Below, one piece after another: positions 1 through 7,222 of a DNA stretch of 33,961 nt (positions within the stretch are counted from its first letter, which is position 1; every line of letters begins with the position of its first letter). Source of the stretch: Enhygromyxa salina (GTDB taxonomy: Bacteria; Myxococcota_A; Polyangia; Nannocystales; Nannocystaceae); NCBI RefSeq assembly GCF_002994615.1, contig NZ_PVNK01000275.1, positions 1 through 33,961 of the forward strand, written 5' to 3'. Made by a program: the position numbers and the translations under genes. Below the pieces are notes generated by a model. That model was given only the letters and a program-made list of their open reading frames with translations, was not told the origin of the DNA and did not search any database.

Positions 1-734
1 ACCCCGCCAAGACCAAGGTCATCCCCCCAACCAGCACCCCAAAATGGCCAAGCACCGACCAACCCCTCGCGCTTTCATGCGGCGACTTCGAGACCTGCGC
101 CAACGAGTTCCCCACCCCGATCGGCCCCAGCCTCTACTACAACGACGCCGAGACCCCCTGGGGCCCGGGCATGGGCGGCGCCGACCACCAGTTCACGACC
201 TCCCTCGCCGGCCACTCCTCGCTCGCGATCACCCTCGCCAACCCAAGGTCGACCCCGAGCTTTGACGCGGGCGCCCTCGACTACGGCGAGGTCGAGTACT
301 CGGCTCCAAACTGTGGCGAGCTCGAGTGCCCCTTTTATCTCGCCAACCTGACGATCTCCAATCATTCGAATGTCTGGCAGCTCTACTCCCACGACCTCCT
401 CGACGACGTCTACATTAGCGATGTCACCGTCGCGCTCCGGCGGCCGACCCTCGGCGTATGGAACACTGCGACGGGTGAGCTCTACCTCGGCGAGGAGCGC
501 CTCGACCTCATCGTCACGGGGACCCTGCAGATCGGCGAGGGCTCGCCCCTGAACGAGACCTACTTCGTGACCAACAGCGCGGCGATCTTCGGCCAGATCG
601 GGCTCGACGGCGCGGTCGAGATCTTCGACGTGCAGGTGGACGACCGCGAGTTCTCGCTCGAGGCGACCCTCGACTACGACGCGCCCGCGAGCCTGGCCTT
701 TTGAAGCTCGAGCGCTTGGGGGAGCATGCTGGCG
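1..734. repeat. Direct repeat, left copy (>=734 bp)
   Basis: Bases 1-734 match 6482-7215 without gaps. Apart from the four synonymous differences inside the gene, I see one mismatch (722 versus 7203) after the stop codon. Similarity ends just past the 8-bp palindrome AGCATGCT at 724-731. The left boundary is outside the window. The two copies are direct repeats 6481 bp apart. Confidence 0.95.
3..704 (+). CDS. 3' part of a secreted lipoprotein gene (copy 1), 5' end outside the window
   Basis: This is the C-terminal 233 codons of a protein whose complete paralogue lies at 6034-7185. The reading frame begins at base 3, because base 1 aligns with base 6482 of the full gene. The encoded protein is identical to the paralogue over the whole shared length; the four base differences (128, 197, 362, 467) all fall in third codon positions. 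I recognise no domain. The visible part has a Pro/Thr-rich stretch, then a region rich in Asp, Glu and beta-type residues, ending in a Phe after Ala-Ser-Leu-Ala. By analogy with the full copy it should be an exported lipoprotein. Its last 31 bases overlap an antisense truncated lipoprotein gene. Function unknown. Confidence 0.8.
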   Translation, partial: PAKTKVIPPTSTPKWPSTDQPLALSCGDFETCANEFPTPIGPSLYYNDAETPWGPGMGGADHQFTTSLAGHSSLAITLANPRSTPSFDAGALDYGEVEYSAPNCGELECPFYLANLTISNHSNVWQLYSHDLLDDVYISDVTVALRRPTLGVWNTATGELYLGEERLDLIVTGTLQIGEGSPLNETYFVTNSAAIFGQIGLDGAVEIFDVQVDDREFSLEATLDYDAPASLAF

Positions 735-1021
735 GTCGTGCATCCGCCGTTGTCCGAGTTCAGCAGGCCGAGATCGCACTCCTCGCCCTCCTCGACCTTG
801 CCGTTGCCGCACACCGGGACCTCCTCGCCGGCTTCCGTCGAGGTCTCGTACGTGCCCTCCTCGCTGTCGCTGTCGCTGCCCATGCCGCTCTGCGCTTGCG
901 TGCTCGCGTCGCCCGCGACCTCGCCGGTGGACATACACGCGGAAGCAGACAAGAGCAGGGACGAGAGGCCTGTCAGGGCTGCATGCTTCACACAAGGTCG
1001 TCGGAGAGAGCTCGCTCGCAT
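674..1021 (-). pseudogene. Truncated DUF4215-type lipoprotein, 3' end lost at a duplication junction
   Basis: The ATG at 1021 begins a protein with a basic start, a hydrophobic core (LTGLSSLLLSASAC) and a lipobox-like Cys, then an acidic Ser/Asp/Glu linker and the motif CGNGKVEEGEECDLG followed by NSDNGGCTT. This is the Cys-rich repeat common in myxobacterial surface proteins, where it normally continues with another Cys and further repeats. Here, right after CTT, the frame enters the direct repeat (bases 734 and below) and reads 19 unrelated codons antisense to the neighbouring gene before a stop. It is therefore the first ~95 codons of a longer gene cut by a rearrangement. No strong ribosome site is seen; a GTG at 991 is an alternative start. 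Probably non-functional, though a short secreted product is possible. Confidence 0.65.
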
Positions 1022-1204
1022 CGGGGCAGCATAGGGCCGCGATTGCGCGGCGCGGGACCCCCCGACACGGCCGCCGACACGCCTGGCTCGGTGTGAAGAG
1101 CTGGCTCGACAAAGGTCGCGTGGAAGCGGCGCCACCGGGCCCGGCGCCACGCTGATTTTGCGTAGAACACGAAGAACACTCGGGCGGCTTGTCGGCGGTG
1201 AACT

Positions 1205-2380
1205 GTGCTCCTAGCTTTCCTGGCGAGGGTCATGCCGCGTCTCATGTCCATCGCCGTGGTTGGGGTCGCGTGCTGTCACTGCACCGAGCTACCGACCGAG
1301 GTTGGCGAGCACGTGGGCTACCACTGGGACGACAGCGAAGCCCGGCTGTGCGGCGGGACGGTGCCGACCGTCGACCGCTTCCTCGAGGCGGTCGGCGGCT
1401 ACTACGGCTGGGCGCCCGACGAGCTCGGGCCGGGGGTCGAGTACCTTTGGTACGAGGAGCTCGCCGTTAACACGTGCTCGTGGTTTGGGTCATTTAGCTG
1501 TCAGATCAGCAACATGAACCGGCCGACCGTGCTCTCGGATGACCCGATCAATACCCACGAACTCGCCCACGCGTCTCGCGGCGGGCACGGCCCTAAACTC
1601 CTCGGTTACCCGGCCTTCATCAACGAAGCCTTTGCCTCGCGCTGGAGCTCCGCGGTGATCGAATATGGCCAGCCCTTCCTGACCTCGCCAGAGTTCCTCA
1701 GCGCGGCGGAGCTGCGAGCGGCGCTCGAGGTGACCAACCCCAACAAGTTGGACTACGGCCTCGCCTTCACCTGGTGGGTCGCGCTCGAGTCCACCTACGG
1801 GCCAAACAAGATGGCCGAGTTCATCGTCGAGCTCGACGGCGTAACCTCGGCGACGGGCGTCGAGCGGGCGCTGCGGCGGGTGTTCGGCATCTCGCTGGCC
1901 GAGTCGGCCGCGCTGGCCGAGAGCTTGCCCCTGGCGTCGGTCGATGACCCCGCCTGCGAGCTCGACGGGCTCCCGACCTTCACCTGGACCGGCAGGCCCC
2001 TCGTGGTCGAGCGCAGCGACGCTCACTGCGACGATGGTGACATCATGAACATGGGACACGACCACACAGGCTGGCTGTTCGCCCTCGAGCTCCCGGACAC
2101 GCGGAGCGACTACTATGTCAACCTGACGCTCCCGCCCGGCGTGGACCCGGCCACCAAGGCCATGTACCTGGTCGAGTGCCACGGCGAGCTCGAGTTCGGT
2201 AACCCGTTCCCATACAACGTCGCGTTCGCGGACACCAAGGTGCAGAGCGGACCCTGGCGCCTGCGGGGGCGGCAGGTCGGGCATCTGTCCACCGATATGA
2301 ACCCCGACGGCGCCGTCGTGCTCCCGCGCGTGGTCTTCGAGCGTGTGCTCACCGACGCCGATCGGCCGATGCCGCCATGA
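1205..2380 (+). CDS. Predicted secreted zinc metallopeptidase (HELAH gluzincin type), paralogue A
   Basis: 391 aa. A short hydrophobic N-terminus ends in Cys residues (GVACCHC), consistent with a lipoprotein or other exported protein. HELAH at residues 118-122 fits the HExxH zinc site, and Glu141 in FINEAFASRW, 18 residues after the motif, fits the third zinc ligand of gluzincins. A predicted role is peptide-bond cleavage outside the cytoplasm; the substrate is unknown. The C-terminal third has conserved Cys (DPACELDG, DAHCDDG) and looks like a beta-rich accessory domain. Start choice: GTG at 1205 sits 6 nt after GGCGG within GGCGGTGA, close to the ideal ribosome site and conserved in all three copies; ATG at 1232 is the alternative. 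Family assignment rests on the motif only. Confidence 0.75.
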   Translation: MLLAFLARVMPRLMSIAVVGVACCHCTELPTEVGEHVGYHWDDSEARLCGGTVPTVDRFLEAVGGYYGWAPDELGPGVEYLWYEELAVNTCSWFGSFSCQISNMNRPTVLSDDPINTHELAHASRGGHGPKLLGYPAFINEAFASRWSSAVIEYGQPFLTSPEFLSAAELRAALEVTNPNKLDYGLAFTWWVALESTYGPNKMAEFIVELDGVTSATGVERALRRVFGISLAESAALAESLPLASVDDPACELDGLPTFTWTGRPLVVERSDAHCDDGDIMNMGHDHTGWLFALELPDTRSDYYVNLTLPPGVDPATKAMYLVECHGELEFGNPFPYNVAFADTKVQSGPWRLRGRQVGHLSTDMNPDGAVVLPRVVFERVLTDADRPMPP

Positions 2381-2487
2381 GCAGCCGAGCCTCGCGCCTA
2401 CTTGCTTCGCGGCGCCGCCGGCCCCGGCGCCACGCTGATTTTGCGTAGAACACGAAGAACGCTCGGGCGGCTTGTCGGCGGTGAAGT

Positions 2488-3678
2488 GTGCTCCTAGCTT
2501 TCCCGGCGAGGGTCATGCCGCGTCTCATGTCCATCGCCGTGGTTGGGGTCGCGCTCGGGTGCTGTGACTGCACCGAGCTGCCGACCGAGGTTGGCGAGCA
2601 CGTGAGCTACCACTGGGACGACAGCGAAGTCCGGCTGTGCGGCGGGACGGTGCCGACCGTCGACCGCTTCCTCGAGACAGTCGGCGGCTACTACGGCTGG
2701 GCGCCCGACGAGCTCGGGCCGGGGGTCGAGTACTTCTGGGACGAGGAGCTTTCCGTCAACGCGTGCTCGTGGCCTGGGACGTTCAACTGTGAGAGCCATA
2801 CGATCCGGCCGATCGTGTTCTCGAACGCCCCGATCGAGACGCATGAGCTCGCCCATGCGTCACGGGGCGGGCGCGGCCGTCCAATGTTGGGTTTTCCGCC
2901 CTTCATCAACGAGGCCTTCGCCTCACGCTGGAGCTCCGCGGTGATCGAGCGTGACCAGGTCCTCCTGACCTCGCCTGAGTTCCTCAGCGCGGCGGAGCTA
3001 CGAGCGGCGCTCGAGGTGAACGACGCCACGAAGCTGGACTACGGCCTCGCCCTCACCTGGTGGGTCGCGCTCGAGTCCACCTACGGGCCAACCAAGATGG
3101 CCGAGTTCATCGTCGAGGTCGACGGCGCGACCTCGGCAAAGGGCGTCGAGCGGGCGCTGCGGCGGGTGTTCGGCATCTCGCTGGCCGAGTCAGCCGCGCT
3201 GGCCGAGAGCTTGCCCCTGGCGTCGGTCGATGACCCCGCCTGCGAGCTCGACGGGCTCCCGACCTTCACCTGGACCGGCCGGCCCCTCGTGGTCGAACGC
3301 AGCGACGCTCACTGCGACGATTCTGACATCGTGAACATAGACCGCCGCAGCGCAGGCTGGCTGTTCGCCCTCGAGCTCCCGGATACGCTGACCGACTTCT
3401 ACGTCAGCCTGTCGCTCCCGCCCGGCGTCGACCCAGTTACCAAGGGCATCTACCTGGTCGAGTGCGACGGCGAGCTCCAGTTCGACACCATGATCCCCTA
3501 CTACGCCGCAAGCGTGAAAAACGGCGGAGCCTCGGGCACGCTGAGGTGGCCCTGGCGCCTGCGGGGGCGCCAGGTCGGGCGTCTGTCCACCAATATGAAC
3601 CCCGACGGCGCCGTCGTGCTCCCGCGCGTGGTCTTCGAGCGCGTGCTCACCGACACCGATCGACCGATGCCGCCATGA
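2488..3678 (+). CDS. Predicted secreted zinc metallopeptidase, paralogue B
   Basis: 396 aa, second gene of the tandem array. Zinc-site residues are His119, Glu120, His123 and Glu142. The N-terminus (VVGVALGCCDC) again suggests a lipoprotein signal. Compared with A, residues ~85-137 around the HELAH motif and ~275-350 near the C-terminus differ strongly, while the middle block (NEAFASRWSS through SLPLASVDDPACELDG) is nearly unchanged. B and C differ at only about 20 positions, several of them in the signal region. GTG start with the same GGCGGTGA site; ATG at 2515 is the alternative. Confidence 0.75.
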   Translation: MLLAFPARVMPRLMSIAVVGVALGCCDCTELPTEVGEHVSYHWDDSEVRLCGGTVPTVDRFLETVGGYYGWAPDELGPGVEYFWDEELSVNACSWPGTFNCESHTIRPIVFSNAPIETHELAHASRGGRGRPMLGFPPFINEAFASRWSSAVIERDQVLLTSPEFLSAAELRAALEVNDATKLDYGLALTWWVALESTYGPTKMAEFIVEVDGATSAKGVERALRRVFGISLAESAALAESLPLASVDDPACELDGLPTFTWTGRPLVVERSDAHCDDSDIVNIDRRSAGWLFALELPDTLTDFYVSLSLPPGVDPVTKGIYLVECDGELQFDTMIPYYAASVKNGGASGTLRWPWRLRGRQVGRLSTNMNPDGAVVLPRVVFERVLTDTDRPMPP

Positions 3679-3785
3679 GCAGCCGAAGCTCGCGCCTACT
3701 TGCTTCGCGGCGCCGCCGGGCCCGGCGCCACGCTGATTTTGCGTAGAAAACGAAGAACGCCTGGGCGGCTTGTCGGCGGTGAAGT

Positions 3786-4976
3786 GTGCTCCTAGCTTTC
3801 CTGACGAGGGTCATGCCGCGTCTCGTGTCCATCGCCGCGCTCGGGGTCGCGCTCGCGTGCTGTCACTGCACCGAGCTGCCGACCGAGGCTGGCGAGCACG
3901 TGAGCTACCACTGGGACGACAGCGAAGTCCGGCTGTGCGGCGGGACGGTGCCGACCGTCGACCGCTTCCTCGAGACGGTCGGCGGCCACTACGGCTGGGC
4001 GCCCGACGAACTCGGGCCGGGGGTCGAGTACTTCTGGGACGAGAAGCTTTCCGTTAACGCGTGCTCGTGGCCTGGGACGTTCAACTGTGAGAGCCATACG
4101 ATCCGGCCGATCGTGTTCTCGAACGCCCCGATCGAGACCCATGAGCTCGCCCATGCGTCACGGGGCGGGCGCGGCCGTCCAATGTTGGGTTTTCCGCCCT
4201 TCATCAACGAGGCCTTCGCCTCACGCTGGAGCTCCGCGGTGATCGAGCGTGACCAGGTCCTCCTGACCTCGCCTGAGTTCCTCAGCGCGGCGGAGCTACG
4301 AGCGGCGCTCGAGGTGAACGACGCCATGAAGCTGGACTACGGCCTCGCCCTCACCTGGTGGGTCGCGCTCGAGTCCACCTACGGGCCAAGCAAGATGGCC
4401 GAGTTCATCGTCGAGGTCGACGGCGCGACCTCGGCAAAGGGCGTCGAGCGGGCGCTGCGGCGGGTGTTCGGCATCTCGCTGGCCGAGTCAGCCGCGCTGG
4501 CCGAGAGCTTGCCCCTGGCGTCGGTCGATGACCCCGCCTGCGAGCTCGACGGGCTCCCGACCTTCACCTGGACCGGCCGGCCCCTCGTGGTCGAGCGCAG
4601 CGACGCTCACTGCGACGATTCTGACATCGTGAACATAGACCGCCGCAGCGCAGGCTGGCTGTTCGCCCTCGAGCTCCCGGACACGCTGACCGACTTCTAC
4701 GTCAGCCTGTCGCTCCCACCCGGCGTCGACCCGATCACCAAGGGCATCTACCTGGTCGAGTGCGACGGCGAGCTCCAGTTCGACACCATGATCCCCTACT
4801 ACGCCGCAAGCGTGAAAAACGGCGGAGCCTCGGGCACGCTGAGGTGGCCCTGGCGCCTGCGGGGGCGCCAGGTCGGGCGTCTGTCCACCAATATGAACCC
4901 CGACGGCGCCGTCGTGCTCCCGCGCGTGGTGTTCGAGCGCGTGCTCGACGACGCCGATCGGCCGATGCAGCCATGA
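3786..4976 (+). CDS. Predicted secreted zinc metallopeptidase, paralogue C
   Basis: 396 aa, third tandem copy, closest to B. HELAH at 119-123 and Glu142 are kept, so all three copies retain the predicted catalytic set. Substitutions relative to B include Tyr to His and Glu to Lys in the N-terminal domain, and a changed C-terminus (DDADRPMQP). Its stop overlaps the ATG of the next gene (ATGA at 4973-4976), so unlike A and B it is translationally coupled to a downstream membrane protein. GTG start with GGCGGTGA upstream; ATG at 3813 is the alternative. Confidence 0.75.
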   Translation: MLLAFLTRVMPRLVSIAALGVALACCHCTELPTEAGEHVSYHWDDSEVRLCGGTVPTVDRFLETVGGHYGWAPDELGPGVEYFWDEKLSVNACSWPGTFNCESHTIRPIVFSNAPIETHELAHASRGGRGRPMLGFPPFINEAFASRWSSAVIERDQVLLTSPEFLSAAELRAALEVNDAMKLDYGLALTWWVALESTYGPSKMAEFIVEVDGATSAKGVERALRRVFGISLAESAALAESLPLASVDDPACELDGLPTFTWTGRPLVVERSDAHCDDSDIVNIDRRSAGWLFALELPDTLTDFYVSLSLPPGVDPITKGIYLVECDGELQFDTMIPYYAASVKNGGASGTLRWPWRLRGRQVGRLSTNMNPDGAVVLPRVVFERVLDDADRPMQP

Positions 4977-5758
4977 AGAGCCGAGCCATGCCGACACACG
5001 CACGCACGACCATCCTCGCGTCGACCTGCTTCGCCGCGCTCGCGCTCATGCCCGCACGCCTGCTCGCGGCGCCGCCGAGCCCGACCGCAGCGCCAGCTCC
5101 CACGGTGGAGTCCGGCGCGCCGCCACCTCCCACGGTGGAGTCCGGCGCGCCGCCCCTCCCCAAGCGAGCCAAGCGACAGCTCGCGGGAGGCGGCGTCATG
5201 CTCGGGCTTGGCTTCGCGCTCGAGCTCAGCGGCGCGATCATCTCGACCCGCTGCACCCTCGGGAGCTGGGACGTGGCCCCAACCGGGGTGCGCGGGTGCG
5301 CGGCAGGCTTCTCCGTGTCGGTGGGTGAGCCGAACGGGCCCAATCGCTACACCCTGGTCTCGACGGGCACCTCGAGCGCCTACGTCATGGGCCGGCTGGC
5401 CGCGGCGCCGCTGTTGATCGGCGGGTTCACCCTGACGATGGTCGGCGTCGCCTCGGCGGGGACCCGCGCCTCGACCTGGTCGCACGCGACCAAGCGACGG
5501 CTGGCCTGGTCCTTGTTCGGCGCGGGGCTCGGTGTGCTCGTGGTCTCGAGGGTGATGCGGGCCGTGTTTGTGGCCACGGGCACGTGTCAGGAGCCGACCT
5601 GCGTCCACGGCTTTGACCAGAGCAGCCTGTGGATGGGGCGCGGCCTGACCTTCGCGGGCGGCGGCATGCTCGTCCAGGGCGCCGCGAGGCGGGCCGAGCT
5701 CGGGCTCGGCGGCGGGCCCACGCAGGGCTTCGGGGTCTCGGTCGTCGGTCGGTTTTGA
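4973..5758 (+). CDS. Membrane protein with signal peptide and Pro-rich repeat, unknown function
   Basis: 261 aa. The ATG overlaps the stop of metallopeptidase C; a second ATG at 4988 (MPTHARTT) is also possible. The N-terminus is a signal peptide (hydrophobic stretch then LLAAPPSP), followed by two copies of PTVESGAPP(P) made by a 30-bp tandem repeat. After a basic patch (PKRAKRQ) there are about four hydrophobic segments: QLAGGGVMLGLGFALELSG, LAAAPLLIGGFTLTMVGVA, LAWSLFGAGLGVLVVS and GLTFAGGGMLVQGA. Loops between them hold paired Cys (TRCTL/RGCAAG, GTCQEPTC). I do not recognise the family. The layout, with small Gly-rich helices after a secreted Pro-rich leader, suggests an envelope protein; coupling to C suggests joint expression. 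Confidence 0.7.
   Translation: MKSRAMPTHARTTILASTCFAALALMPARLLAAPPSPTAAPAPTVESGAPPPPTVESGAPPLPKRAKRQLAGGGVMLGLGFALELSGAIISTRCTLGSWDVAPTGVRGCAAGFSVSVGEPNGPNRYTLVSTGTSSAYVMGRLAAAPLLIGGFTLTMVGVASAGTRASTWSHATKRRLAWSLFGAGLGVLVVSRVMRAVFVATGTCQEPTCVHGFDQSSLWMGRGLTFAGGGMLVQGAARRAELGLGGGPTQGFGVSVVGRF
5101..5160. repeat. 30-bp in-frame tandem repeat, two copies
   Basis: Two near-identical 30-base units (5101-5130 and 5131-5160) encode the PTVESGAPP motif in the Pro-rich linker of the membrane protein. The length is a multiple of three, so the copy number can change without breaking the frame. Confidence 0.85.
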
Positions 5759-6033
5759 GCCGCCGCTCGGTCGGGGCGCCGCTGCTAGATCTGCAATTTG
5801 GGATCAGTACATTCGCCGATCTTGCGGCTTGGCATGGACAAAATCGCGCTAGCCTGCTCATCGGACTTCGAGCCTTACATTCACGTCAACACGTCCCGGC
5901 CAGCGAGGCATGCGTCGGCGCGGACTCCGGCTCGTCAGCCGTCGATTCCGCCGGGGCCACGCTGAATTCCCTGCCCTGGCCTTCGACACACCCAACGCCG
6001 AATGGCGTCACGCTCACGCGACAGGAGAACACC
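5759..6033 (+). promoter_or_regulatory. Leader region of the duplicated lipoprotein gene
   Basis: This 275-bp gap has no convincing gene. Around 5785-5900 it is more AT-rich than its surroundings (for example GCAATTTGGGATCAGTACA), as expected of a promoter region, but I cannot assign clear -35/-10 or -24/-12 boxes. It ends with a good ribosome site, AGGAG, 7 nt before the ATG at 6034. Confidence 0.35.
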
Positions 6034-7185
6034 ATGAAGATCTCATCCATCACTTCCACCACACTCTTGCTCGCGGCGCTCACAGCCTCAGCGGCGGGGT
6101 GTCAACCCCCAGACCCCGACGGACTCTACATTTGGTGCGACGGCTCCGAAGTCGGTCTGTATTCGTACAACACCTTGAAAGGCATACAGAACCCAATGTT
6201 CAGCCTTTGCCTCGGCTCCAAACATTGGGGTGGGGAGGGCGAGACCGGAGGCATCGACATCAACAACTGGACCAACGACGACGAGGACATTGACGCCATC
6301 CGCAGCATGTGCCAAGAACAGTGCGTAAACGAGTCAAATGGAGCCGGCAATTGCCTGCAATCGCCCGACAAAAAATGGCAGATCAAGAACCACGAAAAAA
6401 TGGCCGTCCCCGACCCGCTCATGCTCATCGACAACCCCGCCGAGATCACGTGCAAAGTCCCCAAAGACAAACGCGCCAGGAACCCCGCCAAGACCAAGGT
6501 CATCCCCCCAACCAGCACCCCAAAATGGCCAAGCACCGACCAACCCCTCGCGCTTTCATGCGGCGACTTCGAGACCTGCGCCAACGAGTTCCCCACCCCG
6601 ATCGGCCCAAGCCTCTACTACAACGACGCCGAGACCCCCTGGGGCCCGGGCATGGGCGGCGCCGACCACCAGTTCACAACCTCCCTCGCCGGCCACTCCT
6701 CGCTCGCGATCACCCTCGCCAACCCAAGGTCGACCCCGAGCTTTGACGCGGGCGCCCTCGACTACGGCGAGGTCGAGTACTCGGCTCCAAACTGTGGCGA
6801 GCTCGAGTGCCCCTTTTATCTCGCCAACCTGACGATCTCCAACCATTCGAATGTCTGGCAGCTCTACTCCCACGACCTCCTCGACGACGTCTACATTAGC
6901 GATGTCACCGTCGCGCTCCGGCGGCCGACCCTCGGCGTATGGAACACCGCGACGGGTGAGCTCTACCTCGGCGAGGAGCGCCTCGACCTCATCGTCACGG
7001 GGACCCTGCAGATCGGCGAGGGCTCGCCCCTGAACGAGACCTACTTCGTGACCAACAGCGCGGCGATCTTCGGCCAGATCGGGCTCGACGGCGCGGTCGA
7101 GATCTTCGACGTGCAGGTGGACGACCGCGAGTTCTCGCTCGAGGCGACCCTCGACTACGACGCGCCCGCGAGCCTGGCCTTTTGA
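6034..7185 (+). CDS. Secreted lipoprotein of unknown function (complete copy 2)
   Basis: 383 aa. The start is set by AGGAG 7 nt upstream and by a clear lipoprotein signal: MKISS, a hydrophobic core, then ASAAGC with the lipid-accepting Cys. The mature N-terminal half (residues ~25-150) has several Cys (IWCDGS, SLCLGS, SMCQEQC, NCLQS, ITCKV) and is encoded by less GC-rich DNA than most of the window, hinting at a different origin or younger sequence. The second half is shared exactly with the copy at 3-704. It contains CGDFETCANEF and APNCGELECPFYLANLTIS, then beta-type sequence. No known domain recognised. The next gene starts 37 bp downstream on the same strand. Confidence 0.85.
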   Translation: MKISSITSTTLLLAALTASAAGCQPPDPDGLYIWCDGSEVGLYSYNTLKGIQNPMFSLCLGSKHWGGEGETGGIDINNWTNDDEDIDAIRSMCQEQCVNESNGAGNCLQSPDKKWQIKNHEKMAVPDPLMLIDNPAEITCKVPKDKRARNPAKTKVIPPTSTPKWPSTDQPLALSCGDFETCANEFPTPIGPSLYYNDAETPWGPGMGGADHQFTTSLAGHSSLAITLANPRSTPSFDAGALDYGEVEYSAPNCGELECPFYLANLTISNHSNVWQLYSHDLLDDVYISDVTVALRRPTLGVWNTATGELYLGEERLDLIVTGTLQIGEGSPLNETYFVTNSAAIFGQIGLDGAVEIFDVQVDDREFSLEATLDYDAPASLAF

Positions 7186-7215
7186 AGCTCGAGCGCTTGG
7201 GGTAGCATGCTGGCG
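6482..7215. repeat. Direct repeat, right copy
   Basis: This matches 1-734 (see that entry). The right edge of similarity lies only 7 bp before the ATG of the giant helicase gene, with the palindrome AGCATGCT at 7205-7212. The sequence beyond is unrelated to that beyond the left copy, so this is a true rearrangement breakpoint. Confidence 0.95.
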
Positions 7216-7222
7216 CTCGCCC

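Larger units (their letters stand above)
1128..4976. repeat. Tandem triplication of a ~1.3-kb gene plus leader module
   Basis: Three direct units each contain a GC-rich inverted repeat (GGCGCC ... GGCGCC at 1128-1148, 2411-2431, 3709-3729), a conserved ~60-bp leader with an AT-richer stretch (TGATTTTGCGTAGAA), and a metallopeptidase gene. Starts are 1283 bp (A to B) and 1298 bp (B to C) apart. Units B and C are very similar; A is more divergent and 5 codons shorter. The leader is kept in each unit, so each gene may carry its own promoter and start signal. The inverted repeat may also end transcription from the gene before it. Confidence 0.9.
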
